A stretch of DNA of 64,000 bases from Methanogenium organophilum. GTDB lineage: Archaea > Halobacteriota > Methanomicrobia > Methanomicrobiales > Methanomicrobiaceae. The notes under the pieces were generated by a model. That model ran no database searches and was not told the DNA's origin. It worked only from the letters and a program-made list of their open reading frames with translations. The position numbers were made by a program, and so were the translations under genes. The stretch lies in assembly GCF_026684035.1 (NCBI RefSeq), contig NZ_CP113361.1, positions 1,364,001 to 1,428,000 of the forward strand, in the 5' to 3' direction. Position 1 is the first letter of the stretch. Each line of letters begins with the position of its first letter. Positions 44,378-54,324 of this stretch are shown in pieces.

Positions 44378-46498
44378 TTATTTTTCGGCTGTTTCGCTGT
44401 CGTTCTCCTCTTTTATAACGTCCTCTTTAAAATCATAATGCTTAACGAGGAAATCACGAATTTTTGCCGATTCGAGCCATCTCTGATCCAGTTTTTTGAC
44501 AATTTCATCAATCAGGTCTACCTGGGAGAGGATTTTCTCCCGTGCTTCCCCTTCCTGAAGATCAGCGGTTGCGGCGATGACGGTCAGAGGGTTCCGGATA
44601 TGGTCATTGAGAATGGCAAGCGAGAGCAGATTTTCTTCGATCTGGTGGAGCGTCTCTGTTTCCCGTTTTCGCATAGTTATGGTTTCTGTGATGTCGCGCA
44701 CAAAGAAGCAAATGAACTCCTCACCCTGCGTGGAGAGATAACTACTCGTCTGGGCGACGGGGAAGGTGGTATTGTCAGAGCGCAGCAGAAACGATTCTTC
44801 ATGCACCAGGCTGCCACCTGCGATTCTGTCCCACACCGACGGCCAGATCTCCGGAGTAAGGGTCGGGTTGAGGTCCCATGTCTTCAGGCTGGTGAGTTCT
44901 TCGGGGGTGTACCCAAGGGATCTGGAGGCGGATGTGTTTCCGTACATGACTGTTCCGTCTCTCTTCACCCAGTAGATGGCATCATCAGCGTTATCGACAG
45001 AAAACTGGGTGATCCGGAGGTGTTCTTTATTCTTCACAAAGGCCGTGATGTCCCGCACAATCGCAAGCAGGTAAACGGTTTCTGTGCCGGTAAACCGGGA
45101 GAGGGACACGCTGAAATGTCTGGATTGATCGTTACCAAAGTGGCGCTCACAGGAGAAATGGTGGGGTTCGCCGGAATATGCAGCTTCTGTATGGTCTAAG
45201 AGGGCCGTCCCGTCAGGATCTGTTCTACATGTGCCAAGGATCACATGCATCTGATTTCCGATGAGATCTTCTCTGCTGAATCCGGTCATCTCTTCTGCTT
45301 GCCGGTTGCATTCAAGAATGCCTGTTTTGTCAAGGATAAATATCGCTTCACCCGCTGCTTCAAAGAGATGGCGGTATTTCCTTTCAGAACTCTCAAGAGC
45401 TTTTCTGGCTCCTTCAATCTCTGAGAGACTGCTCTCGATGGTATCCAGAAGACTGTTGACCGACCGGACAATGGTAGTGAGTTCATCGTCACCGTCATCA
45501 ATGAGTCGGGTATGAAAGAGGGAAGAATCTGAAATTCTGCGGACTCCCTGTGAGATGTTCTCTATTCTTCTGGTGAGATGTTGTCCCAGATACCGGTAGG
45601 CGAGTCCTCCGCTGATGATAAGGGTAACAATAAACAGGATTACTGTATTGCGGACTGCCTTTTTGCCAAAAATGTATGTGTCCCGGGGATTATTGACACT
45701 CAGTACAAAGGCCGGTGTTCCTGCCACATCATACATCAGGGCACGTGCGGTGATTTCCTCTTCAAAAGTTACTACCTGTGGTTGGATATTGGATGTGCCA
45801 TTCTGTCCTGTCACAAAGGCATCCCAGGTGGTTCCTGCCCCCAGTGGCTCTGCCCTGATACCGAGGTTTGTGTCTGCGGCAATTTGTTCTGTGATATCGG
45901 ATGTGAACCGGGATGCCATCACCAGGTGGCCCCGTGATGGCCCTTCGTAGTATGATGTGAGAATGGGTTCGGCCGCAATTATCCAGATGCCATCTGGTGT
46001 GTTGAGTATTCCGGAAAGATCTTCACAGGCATATTCTGGTGAAGAGATGAGAGGAAGGGATTGAAGGCTCTCTTTCAGTTGAACTGAAATCGGCAAAATT
46101 TCTTCTGTTTCAGGATCATAAGAAACTCCATAAAGCAGACTTCCTACAGTATCAAAGTACAGGATTGCTTCAATTTCAACATTCTGGAAGGTGGAGGGAA
46201 CCAGATTACTTTTAATATATGCCTTATTCAAGTCATATGCAAAGGCGTAGGTATCGTCCCATCCGGCATAGTCTTCTACGGTGACTGCGAGATTCTCTCC
46301 CTGTGTTTCAACAGCTCTCTGGGCTGTGTTGAGGTCTTTGATAATCTCTTCTGTCTCTATTTCCTGTATTCCGCCAATGAGATAATACTGAGCGCTGATG
46401 ATGAACCCCAAACTGATTGCCAATATTATTGCAATGATGACGATGACATTTCTGGTATTTACCCGCACTGAGTCACCACGGTGGGCGTATGTCGGCAT
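44378..46498 (-). CDS. CHASE4-HAMP-PAS sensor without ATPase domain
   Basis: A 706-residue membrane sensor. One helix (about 16-40) is followed by an extracytoplasmic CHASE4-like domain (about 45-275) with the typical VEDYAGWDDTYAF segment, a second helix (about 282-305), a HAMP linker and two PAS domains (about 370-490 and 495-615). The end (about 620-690) has a partial phospho-acceptor region (LNDHIRNPLTVIAATADL) and a helix, then a charged tail and stop. The ATP-binding domain that should follow is absent, and I find no remnant of it downstream. It either acts through a partner kinase or is truncated. It converges on the small membrane protein gene. Confidence 0.82.
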   Translation of the reverse strand: MPTYAHRGDSVRVNTRNVIVIIAIILAISLGFIISAQYYLIGGIQEIETEEIIKDLNTAQRAVETQGENLAVTVEDYAGWDDTYAFAYDLNKAYIKSNLVPSTFQNVEIEAILYFDTVGSLLYGVSYDPETEEILPISVQLKESLQSLPLISSPEYACEDLSGILNTPDGIWIIAAEPILTSYYEGPSRGHLVMASRFTSDITEQIAADTNLGIRAEPLGAGTTWDAFVTGQNGTSNIQPQVVTFEEEITARALMYDVAGTPAFVLSVNNPRDTYIFGKKAVRNTVILFIVTLIISGGLAYRYLGQHLTRRIENISQGVRRISDSSLFHTRLIDDGDDELTTIVRSVNSLLDTIESSLSEIEGARKALESSERKYRHLFEAAGEAIFILDKTGILECNRQAEEMTGFSREDLIGNQMHVILGTCRTDPDGTALLDHTEAAYSGEPHHFSCERHFGNDQSRHFSVSLSRFTGTETVYLLAIVRDITAFVKNKEHLRITQFSVDNADDAIYWVKRDGTVMYGNTSASRSLGYTPEELTSLKTWDLNPTLTPEIWPSVWDRIAGGSLVHEESFLLRSDNTTFPVAQTSSYLSTQGEEFICFFVRDITETITMRKRETETLHQIEENLLSLAILNDHIRNPLTVIAATADLQEGEAREKILSQVDLIDEIVKKLDQRWLESAKIRDFLVKHYDFKEDVIKEENDSETAEK

Positions 46499-46965
46499 CC
46501 GAGAATACTGCCCTATCTAGTGAATAGTCACTGTAATCGGTTAAATCTCTTTATATTTGCATATTGTTCACTTCAGAATACCTGTCTGTTTTTTTCGGTG
46601 GCGCCATACTGTCCGGGCGACTGCATATTCCGCCATTCCCGGATGGGGAGGCCGCGCTGGCATTCTGAACCACAATCGCAGCCCTTTACATCCCATTCCG
46701 GTAGATATTGTCAGGGGATAGCACTGTCTGTGTCCGTGCGGTATGGGTACTGAATTTCAGACGATATTTGTGCTCCAACCGAAAAAATTGATTTTTCCCT
46801 TTTGATTGATGAATTCTCTGCAATACGCGGAATCTGTTCAATCCAAAGAAATAACATATTCCTGATATAAATTACCAATTATTCGCTGTTTGCACCTGTA
46901 CTCCGGGCCCTGTGCATACGAGGTGCCTGCTGTATGGCTGGTGAAACAGCCAGAGGAATTTCAAT
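46499..46965. other. Promoter region between divergent sensors
   Basis: About 467 bases between the CHASE4 sensor (minus) and the giant PAS kinase (plus). It is unusually long but shows no gene, repeat or RNA I recognise. A GAGGA lies before the ATG at 46966. Confidence 0.4.
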
Positions 46966-49900
46966 ATGTTCGCCCGAGTACAGATTGCTGAAGATTCTCC
47001 TGTCTGGGATGTCCTCATTATTGTCAGTTCACTGGTAATTGGATTCATTATCCTGATGGCACTTTCTGCTGGGTATGAGTTCGTATTCCCTCATCTGCTG
47101 GATATTCCCATCATTCTCTATGCGTATCGCTATCCCCGTTATGGTGTATGGTTTGCGGGGCTTGTCTCCGCTCTGTATCTGATATCGTATGGGATTATTT
47201 TGTCCTCTTCTCTGGAAGTTATGTACCCTGCATTGGGACGGGTACTGATATTCCTCGTGATCGGGGCAACGGTCTCTTCTCTCTCCTACCGTCTGAGAAA
47301 AAGTGAAAATACGTACCGTAATCTCTTTGATAATCTCTCGTATGCTGCATATTCTTTAAATATTAACAAGGACGGTACTCCCGGGCGATTTATTGATGTC
47401 AATGAGATGATGTGTACAGCAGTCGGGTACACACGTGATGAATTGCTTGCAAAGAAGCCGGCAGATCTTGTCCCTGATGCCTATTTAAAGGAGTTTCGGG
47501 CATGGATTGAAGGGAGGGGCCTGTATGCGTATGGAGAATTTGAATCGTTTCATATTGCAAAAGACGGCAGGGAAATTCCGGTAGAGGTGAAACTTCATTT
47601 ATTTGAACTGGAGGCAGGCCCGATTATTCTTGCAACGGCGAAAGATGTGACCGAACGATATCACCGTGACCGTATTTTGAAGGCACAGCGTGATGTGGCA
47701 GTTTCCCTCTCTCATGCAGGAAGTAGTGAAGAGGCGGTACGACTTGTCATTTCCTTTGCCCTTGAGATAAGCACCCTTGATGCAGGGGCATATTATTATG
47801 CGGAGGATGACGAATCCACCTTCAGCTCTCTTTACAGTACTGGATTTTCTGACAGGTTTAGACGTATTAATGGAAATATCCGGGCGCCATCGGAAGAAAT
47901 TATGCCGCATGACGGGTGGAGGCCGGTGTATGGGTCTGCTGATGACCTTGTTCATGCAGGGATTATCAGCGGATCGGGAGAACATCAGAAGATGATCGGG
48001 GTTCTCCCCGTCCATGGCAGCAAAGGGACCCTGGGCCTCTTCCTTCTGTCATCATATGGAACCGGTGAGATTCCTGGTACCGAACGTCGCCTCATCGAAG
48101 GGCTGGTTGCACAGGTGGGTGCTGCCCTCGAACGGCTGAAGGTGGTTGATGCACTACGCAGGAACAGACAGAATCTCCGTTCTCTTGTGGATTCCCTTGA
48201 TGCGTATCAGGCGCTGGCCGGCCCGGATGGGGCAATCATTACAGCAAACCGTTCATTTGCCGCCGCATCCGGGGTGGAACCTGAAACCCTTACCGGACAG
48301 AATATTATTGAGGCGACCGGAAGATCGGATGAATTTCAAACATATCTACGGAATACATTTGCTGATGTGTTAGAGAGCGGGCAGGCAGTGCGGTTTGAGG
48401 ATGATAGTAAAGAACATGTTTATGACACCATCCTATATCCGGTGCTGGGTTCTGACGGCAGTGTCCGGGCGGTGGGGATGCTTTCCACTGATATCTCGCC
48501 CCTGAAAGAGGCAGAATGTGCGCTCTTAGAGGCAGAACGCCGTTACCGTCTGGTTATTGAAGCTCTAAACCTTGGTGTGTTTGAATTTATTTTCCCAGAT
48601 TCTATCATGAAGGTCTCACCGGAATGGTATACAATGCTGGGGTATGATGCCAATACGACGGAAAATTCCTATGACTTCTGGATTTCGCACATTCACCCTG
48701 ATGAGAAGGAATCAGTAGAGGAGGTACTTCAGGAGAGTATCAACTCTGAAGGTAATTACTACAATGAATACCGGATGCTGGCAGCTGATGGGACCTGGCG
48801 GTGGATCAAGAGCCATGGAAAGGTAATTAGCTGGCTGCCTGATGGACGGGCAGAACGGTTAATTGGTACGCATTCAGACATAACCCGTCGGAGACGTGCT
48901 GAAATAGCATTCGAGAGGACAAACCACCTCCTTCGGGATGCCCAGACGATCGCCCGTCTTGGGTATTTCGAATATGATGTAGAGAATGATCTCTTTTTAC
49001 CGGATACTGGTCTCTACGAGATCCTGAATATTTTTGATGAGGAGCCGGTCTACACATTTCATGAATTCTGTAGTTTTATTCATCCGGATGAACGGGACCG
49101 GATTAAACTGTCGATGGCAAATGCTCTGTCCCAAAAAAGTAACTTCAGTGATATTTTTCGGATTATTTGTCGTGGAGGATTTGAAATCTGGGTTCGGGTA
49201 TGGATTCAGCTTGATGTTGAGAGAGATGGAGATGGTTTTCCGATATTTGGAACGATGCAGGATATTACTGATGTACGGCAGACTGAGGAGGAGCTGATCC
49301 GCACACAGATTGCGGTGGAGACATCCCCGGATGAAGTGCTGTACATTGGCCCGGATGGCGAGGTGCTGTATGGTAACCAGCAGGCAGTGAATACCTATGG
49401 GAGAGAAGGTGTTATTACAGGGTTCATGATCGATGCTATCGATCCAGCGTATACAACTGGGGAGTGGCAGCGACACTGGGCGGATCTCAGGGAGAACCGA
49501 TTCCTCGTCCATGAATCCCGCCACCGGAAGGCGGATGGTTCTTTTTTCTCTGTTGAAGTTGTGGAAAGCTATGTGAAGGTGGGAACTCGGGAATTTTCCT
49601 GTGTCTATTGCCGTGACATCAGCGAACGCCAGAGAGTGGAGAGTGCCATGCGTGAAAGTGAGCAGCGTTTCTCTCTTGCGGTTGCCGGTGCGGACCTTGG
49701 GATCTATGACTGGGATATTGCTTCGGATCGTATGGTCTTTGACGCCCGTTTCGGAAATATTCTGGGTTTTTCCCCGACCGAGATGGAGATCGATAAATTC
49801 AGTGATCTGATATCACTTGTTCATCCGTGTGACCGTGAAACATTCAGGAAGGTTCTTCAGGACTATTTTACCAATAAGGGTGCTCCCTTCTTCTCGGAAC

Positions 49901-52152
49901 TCAGGATACTGCACACAAATGGTACCTGGAGATGGGTAAGAGCGCGGGGACTTATTGTCTCCGAGTATCCCGAAGGAAAACCCAGGCGTCTGGTTGGCAC
50001 CATCATGGATATCACTGAACAGCATGAGGCAATGGATTCACTGGCGGAGCGGGAGGAACAACTGCGGGAGACCCAGGACATGGCACGTGTGGGTGGGTGG
50101 GTGTATAATATCATTGAAGACCGCTTAGAATCTGACCATAGCCTCCTACCACGCATTGGGTTTGATGCGGTGAGAATACCCCTGTCAATGGAAGAATATT
50201 TGCAGAATTTTGTGTACCAGGAAGACCGTGCGGAGGTGGAGGAGGCATATGAGCGACATCTGAAGGAGTATCTGCCGTTTGACTTGGTCTATCGGATCCT
50301 TCTCCCGGACAGGCAGGTGCGCTACGTTCACAGCCGGTGCCAGACGTTCTTTGACAACACAGGTGAGCCAATAAAAAGTGTGGGAGTAATACAGGATATC
50401 ACCGAGATCAAGGAAGCGGAGAATGAACTGCTTGAACGTGAATGGAAAGTGAAAGAGGCACAACGTGTTACCCAGATTCGGTTTTGGGAATGTGATGGTT
50501 CAACGGTTTCATTTCCACGGATGGGCGAGAAAACCCCACCCGGAATGCTTTCGTTTCTGGAACGTGAGGGGCTCCGGATACACCCCGATGAATATGAATT
50601 TCTCGGAGTGAAATTCCATGAATCAGTAGAGAATCAAAGTGAGTTTTCAGAAGAGTTCCGGGCGGTTCTGGAAGAAAACGGAGAAATACTCACTCTCTAT
50701 TGCCGGGGCAGCCATTACTACCACACTGACGGTACCTACATCCGGTCTCTTGGGACTATTATGGACATTACTGAGCGTATACACACCATAAATGCCCTTC
50801 GGGAGAGTGAGAAGAAGTTTCGGCTGGTTGCGGAGAATCCCACCATTGGTACCTATATTATTCAGGACCACAAATTTGTGTACGTCAATGATACGTGTGT
50901 CCGTCTCTTCGGTTACCCGCTTGAAATGATAATTGGGATGTATGGGGGAACGATAATTGCACCTGAAATGCGTAGTACTATGCATGATCTGTACGAGCAG
51001 TGCATTGCGGGGGAGATACATGAGGTACATCTTGAAACGCAGGGATTGACACAGACAGGGGTTCAGTTTCCTTTTGAGGTATTTGGTTCCGTCGGTGAAT
51101 ATGGTGGTCGTCCTGCACTCATCGGCAACATTATCGACATCACTGAGCGGAAGGCATATGAGGAGATGCTCACCATCACCCGGCTTACTGTAGAGCAGGC
51201 AACCATTGGTATCGCCTGGATCAATCGTACCGGAGAATTCATATATATTAATAAACGGGGGGTTGAGCTCCTACGTCTGCCGGCGGAAACAATCCTCGGT
51301 ATGAATGTCTGGGAAATTCATCCGTATCTCAACGCCTTACGGTGGAGGAAATTCTGGGATGGCCTCCGCTCCGGTGGGAATCGGCGGTTTGAAACAATTC
51401 AGGGACGGGGAGATGGGACGTCCTTCCCTGCCAATATTATGGTTGATTATGTAAATCTCAGCGAGATGGAGTTTGCCTGTATCTTTATGACTGATATATC
51501 CCGGCGAAGGGAGGCAGAGAATGCGCTTCACCAGTCACTTGCGGAGAAGACAACCCTCCTGCAGGAGGTGCATCATCGGGTCAAAAACAATCTGGCGCTC
51601 ATCTCATCGATGATCCAGATGCAGATGCGGACTCTGGATGATGAACATGCAGTCGCTTCACTGACTGAGACGGCAAATCGCATCATCTCTATGGCGATGG
51701 TTCATGAGAGTATCTATCGGTCACGAAATATTACCACCATCGATGCCCATGAGCACCTGACAGCGCTGGTGAACGAGATCGTCCCGAACTTCTCTGTGGG
51801 AAAGGAAATTGAGGTGGAGGTTTTCGCCCACGGTTGTGCTCTTGACCTGAATTCAGGGATTCTTTTTTCCCTTATTGTCAACGAACTCATCACAAATTCC
51901 ATTAAATATGCATTTGAAGGGCGTGATGAAGGAAAGATTGTCATTGTAATGGAGTGCAGTGACGACAGGAAGGTGCTCCGTTTCAGCGATGATGGTGTGG
52001 GAATACCTGAAGATGTTGATCCCTTCCGGCAGCCGTCTTTGGGAATGAATATCGTCCACAGTGTGGTTACTGACCAGCTGGGCGGGACGATTGAGCTTGT
52101 ACGTGGCGAGGGTACCACCTGGGTGCTGACATTTCCGGTTAAAAAAAGATGA
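46966..52152 (+). CDS. Giant membrane sensor kinase with ten PAS domains
   Basis: A 1728-residue sensor. The first 110 residues hold about three or four membrane helices. A PAS domain (about 115-235), a GAF domain (about 240-395) and nine more PAS domains (with PAC parts ending in xDITxR or similar) follow until about residue 1515. The kinase core is the HisKA_2/HWE-like type: ALHQSLAEKTTLLQEVHHRVKNNLALISSMIQMQ, with H in EVHHRVKNN, then an ATPase domain with ELITNSIKYAF (N box), FSDDGVGIPEDVD (G1) and SLGMNIVHSVV. Such length is exceptional even among methanogen sensors. GAGGA precedes the ATG. No response regulator is nearby. Confidence 0.9.
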   Translation: MFARVQIAEDSPVWDVLIIVSSLVIGFIILMALSAGYEFVFPHLLDIPIILYAYRYPRYGVWFAGLVSALYLISYGIILSSSLEVMYPALGRVLIFLVIGATVSSLSYRLRKSENTYRNLFDNLSYAAYSLNINKDGTPGRFIDVNEMMCTAVGYTRDELLAKKPADLVPDAYLKEFRAWIEGRGLYAYGEFESFHIAKDGREIPVEVKLHLFELEAGPIILATAKDVTERYHRDRILKAQRDVAVSLSHAGSSEEAVRLVISFALEISTLDAGAYYYAEDDESTFSSLYSTGFSDRFRRINGNIRAPSEEIMPHDGWRPVYGSADDLVHAGIISGSGEHQKMIGVLPVHGSKGTLGLFLLSSYGTGEIPGTERRLIEGLVAQVGAALERLKVVDALRRNRQNLRSLVDSLDAYQALAGPDGAIITANRSFAAASGVEPETLTGQNIIEATGRSDEFQTYLRNTFADVLESGQAVRFEDDSKEHVYDTILYPVLGSDGSVRAVGMLSTDISPLKEAECALLEAERRYRLVIEALNLGVFEFIFPDSIMKVSPEWYTMLGYDANTTENSYDFWISHIHPDEKESVEEVLQESINSEGNYYNEYRMLAADGTWRWIKSHGKVISWLPDGRAERLIGTHSDITRRRRAEIAFERTNHLLRDAQTIARLGYFEYDVENDLFLPDTGLYEILNIFDEEPVYTFHEFCSFIHPDERDRIKLSMANALSQKSNFSDIFRIICRGGFEIWVRVWIQLDVERDGDGFPIFGTMQDITDVRQTEEELIRTQIAVETSPDEVLYIGPDGEVLYGNQQAVNTYGREGVITGFMIDAIDPAYTTGEWQRHWADLRENRFLVHESRHRKADGSFFSVEVVESYVKVGTREFSCVYCRDISERQRVESAMRESEQRFSLAVAGADLGIYDWDIASDRMVFDARFGNILGFSPTEMEIDKFSDLISLVHPCDRETFRKVLQDYFTNKGAPFFSELRILHTNGTWRWVRARGLIVSEYPEGKPRRLVGTIMDITEQHEAMDSLAEREEQLRETQDMARVGGWVYNIIEDRLESDHSLLPRIGFDAVRIPLSMEEYLQNFVYQEDRAEVEEAYERHLKEYLPFDLVYRILLPDRQVRYVHSRCQTFFDNTGEPIKSVGVIQDITEIKEAENELLEREWKVKEAQRVTQIRFWECDGSTVSFPRMGEKTPPGMLSFLEREGLRIHPDEYEFLGVKFHESVENQSEFSEEFRAVLEENGEILTLYCRGSHYYHTDGTYIRSLGTIMDITERIHTINALRESEKKFRLVAENPTIGTYIIQDHKFVYVNDTCVRLFGYPLEMIIGMYGGTIIAPEMRSTMHDLYEQCIAGEIHEVHLETQGLTQTGVQFPFEVFGSVGEYGGRPALIGNIIDITERKAYEEMLTITRLTVEQATIGIAWINRTGEFIYINKRGVELLRLPAETILGMNVWEIHPYLNALRWRKFWDGLRSGGNRRFETIQGRGDGTSFPANIMVDYVNLSEMEFACIFMTDISRRREAENALHQSLAEKTTLLQEVHHRVKNNLALISSMIQMQMRTLDDEHAVASLTETANRIISMAMVHESIYRSRNITTIDAHEHLTALVNEIVPNFSVGKEIEVEVFAHGCALDLNSGILFSLIVNELITNSIKYAFEGRDEGKIVIVMECSDDRKVLRFSDDGVGIPEDVDPFRQPSLGMNIVHSVVTDQLGGTIELVRGEGTTWVLTFPVKKR

Positions 52153-52212
52153 AAGGAATGGTCCCGCATATTTTTTCTTTCTCAGCCGCAAATACTCAGT
52201 TGGAGTAATATA

Positions 52213-52617
52213 ATGGTACAACTGACTGAAGACCTGATTGAAGCGTTCAATGCACTGAGAATTATCCCCCTTGCAACCGCAGATAAAAACGGTGTCCCGA
52301 ATGTCGCACCGATGGGCGCAAAGACACTTGCAGACCCGGAGACGATTCTTGTGATGGACAACTTCATGCAGAAGACGGTCGCAAACATCCGGGAGAATCC
52401 AAAGGCCGCCATCTATGTCTGGGGAGAGGGTGTGAAAGGCTGTTTCCAGGTTCACGGCGATGTTACGTATGTGAATGAGGGAGAACAATTTGAGACCTTC
52501 CGAAAAGAAACTCTTGAACGAATGCCGAATGTTCCTGCAAAGGGGATGCTCGTCATCAAAATAACCGATGTATATACCTGCACTGCAGGGCCCGGCGCTG
52601 GCGATAAGCTCATCTGA
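52213..52617 (+). CDS. Pyridoxamine-5'-phosphate-oxidase-like flavin-binding protein
   Basis: A 134-residue split-barrel protein. PLATADKNGVPNVAPMG and ILVMDNFMQKTVANIRENPKAAIYVWG match small FMN- or F420-binding PNPOx-like proteins, and the last 40 residues (GMLVIKITDVYTCTAGPGAG) fit a subgroup common in anaerobes. The reaction is unknown; reduction of small molecules or flavin storage is plausible. The start lies 60 bases after the giant kinase on the same strand. Confidence 0.82.
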   Translation: MVQLTEDLIEAFNALRIIPLATADKNGVPNVAPMGAKTLADPETILVMDNFMQKTVANIRENPKAAIYVWGEGVKGCFQVHGDVTYVNEGEQFETFRKETLERMPNVPAKGMLVIKITDVYTCTAGPGAGDKLI

Positions 52618-52782
52618 GACTGGCACCTGAACAAACATTCAACCTTTTTTTCCCAGCTATCCGTATCCCGTGCGAACGTGTGTGACCCCCACCTGATTCC
52701 ATCCGAAGGTCTATCTGAATTGTGCCCGGTATTTTTTTCCGGACACAGGGTTGTGTGTATGGGAAAAGAGGAGATGCGCGGT

Positions 52783-53088
52783 TCAGATCTCCGCATGAAT
52801 CCGGTGCAGTATTTCAACGAGCAGCTTCACGTCATGGGGTGGTTCATACCCGGCTTCATCCCAGAGTGGAGCGGTTTCGAGGATCTGGCCGTATGTATTC
52901 ATCAGGCGCTCTGCTGTATCACCTGCATACTCACGGATGATCTCTGTTGTCAGACGGACCGCAGCCAGCTCATCGGGTTCATCACAGGGAACGCTTTCAG
53001 ACGTATAGGCCGCTCTGCGAAATCGTTCCGGGTTGGTGATATGGTATCCGGATTTCTGTGCATCATCAGAAAATGACATTTGTGTCAT
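52783..53088 (-). CDS. Small acidic hypothetical protein, divergent from tetR
   Basis: A 101-residue soluble acidic protein without recognised family. It has helical segments (ELAAVRLTTEIIREYAGDTAERLM) but no metal or catalytic motif. The ATG at 53088 is formed by the first operator palindrome itself, and a TATA element (53111-53119) lies about 24-31 bases upstream on this strand, suggesting a leaderless transcript that the TetR-type protein could block. The close association with tetR suggests it is a regulated partner. Confidence 0.55.
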   Translation of the reverse strand: MTQMSFSDDAQKSGYHITNPERFRRAAYTSESVPCDEPDELAAVRLTTEIIREYAGDTAERLMNTYGQILETAPLWDEAGYEPPHDVKLLVEILHRIHAEI

Positions 53089-53140
53089 TATATTGACATT
53101 GGCGTCAACACTATATATTTATTGCTGACGTGCGTGTCAT
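53073..53140. promoter_or_regulatory. Bidirectional promoter with three TetR-type operators
   Basis: Three 16-base palindromes follow the pattern TGACR-N4-YGTCA: ATGACATTTGTGTCAT (53073), TTGACATTGGCGTCAA (53093) and CTGACGTGCGTGTCAT (53125). Their starts are 20 and 32 bases apart. A TATA element (CTATATATTT) lies between the second and third and can serve both tetR (plus) and the acidic protein (minus). The same layout recurs at 54325-54392. Confidence 0.72.
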
Positions 53141-53174
53141 TTATTTGTGTGGAGAGCATATGTGTTCATATACT

Positions 53175-53762
53175 ATGCCACGTGTTGTTCCGGGATACAA
53201 AGAGGATGTGCGCCGCCGCATTGTGAAAGCCGCACTTGAAGAGGTCAATGAGTGTGGCCTGCATGCGCTCCGGATGGAGGATGTGGCAGCCCGTGTTGGT
53301 ATCTCCCGTGCCACACTTTATAATTATTTCAGTGACAAAGAAGCCCTTCTCAATGCAATTCTGGAAGAGATGAAAGAGGAAGGAAAGGCAATTTTTGAAG
53401 ATACCTTTCAGGATAAATCTTTCCGGGATATTCTCTCTTTGATGTTTGAACTGATGGTAATCTCGGCAATGAATCTGCCTTCGGTTGAAGCCGAGCTCTT
53501 CAGCATCGCATCCCGCACACCGGACATCCAGCAGTCAATGCAGATGATCTTTGAGGAGGGAGTGAGGAAGCTTTCCGAACGCATTCAAGAAGGGCAGCAG
53601 AACGGAGAAATTTCATCCGGCGATGACCCCCGCTGTCTCGCTGAGATTGTGATGTACACCCTTGGTGGGCTGAAGAATGCAGTATTCTTTGGTACGGATT
53701 GTGCTGTCCTGAAGAAGCGGTGGAGTGCTATGACAGACATGCTCTTTTTTGTGAAGAAGTAA
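53175..53762 (+). CDS. TetR-family transcriptional regulator
   Basis: A 195-residue repressor-type regulator. Residues about 10-55 form the TetR helix-turn-helix: IVKAALEEVNECGLHALRMEDVAARVGISRATLYNYFSDKEALL, where the recognition helix is ISRATLYNYF. The rest is the helical ligand-binding and dimer domain. It probably represses its own bidirectional promoter, given three operators 35-100 bases upstream. ATG at 53175 is preferred since the TetR domain begins there; an upstream in-frame start at 53130 would lie in the third operator. Confidence 0.86.
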   Translation: MPRVVPGYKEDVRRRIVKAALEEVNECGLHALRMEDVAARVGISRATLYNYFSDKEALLNAILEEMKEEGKAIFEDTFQDKSFRDILSLMFELMVISAMNLPSVEAELFSIASRTPDIQQSMQMIFEEGVRKLSERIQEGQQNGEISSGDDPRCLAEIVMYTLGGLKNAVFFGTDCAVLKKRWSAMTDMLFFVKK

Positions 53763-54324
53763 CAGGCGACTGAAACTGGTGTGGGGAGCGGTGTTCCCCC
53801 GGTTACTTCCCCTGATGAATGCTTCTTTTCTTTATTTATCTGAAATCAGATCGTGAACTCATATTGATGGTGGGCCTGACAGATACTTCTTTTTCATCTT
53901 TGATACCCCTCCGTTCATAATGTGCGGGATTGCCTGCCTGAATGCGACTGATAATATGCAGATTTGGAAGAACCGGAATGAATTGTAAAAAATAGTGGAT
54001 GGACGCCCCGAACATATTTAAGGGGGGGGTGGAACTGAATGGAAAATCGTGTGATTCATCATGTGTGATTGCAAAACAGCGATGTTCTGTTCCATCGCAT
54101 GCCGTGTGGAGTTTCATACATGACCTTTTAGGCAGGGGTACGTTCTGTATGGTGTGTGGTTTTGAGGTACAGAACGTATCCCGGTCATTATCCTCAGGCA
54201 GGATAATGCTGCTTTGGTTATGTGTGCCATTCTCTGTTGTCTGTATGTCGGGGGATTGGTGGCCAGTAAAGTTTCCCCGAAATGATTTGGATTGGTGTTC
54301 ATGGGTCCGGGATGCCACCCGATG
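53763..54324. other. Region without a clear gene between tetR and the orphan promoter
   Basis: About 560 bases. Two long frames on opposite strands (53836-54318 and 53999-54325) have compositions unlike real proteins and lack ribosome-binding sites, and two strong hairpins (54135-54208) lie inside them. The tract may have lost a gene. Confidence 0.45.
54135..54208. other. Two adjacent strong hairpins
   Basis: The first has an 11-base perfect stem TACGTTCTGTA / TACAGAACGTA (54139-54149 and 54168-54178), extended to 15 pairs with one G-T, around an 18-base loop. The second follows after 3 bases: CATTATCCT / AGGATAATG around CAGGC (54186-54208). They could be part of a structured RNA or a transcription end on either strand. 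Confidence 0.45.

Noticed and set aside
46481-46753. Plus-strand frame of 90 codons between sensors
   Set aside because: It overlaps the start of the CHASE4 sensor on the other strand and shows no protein-like pattern.
53836-54318. Minus-strand frame of 160 codons left of the orphan promoter
   Set aside because: The composition is unlike real proteins, it contains two strong hairpins and it lacks a ribosome-binding site.
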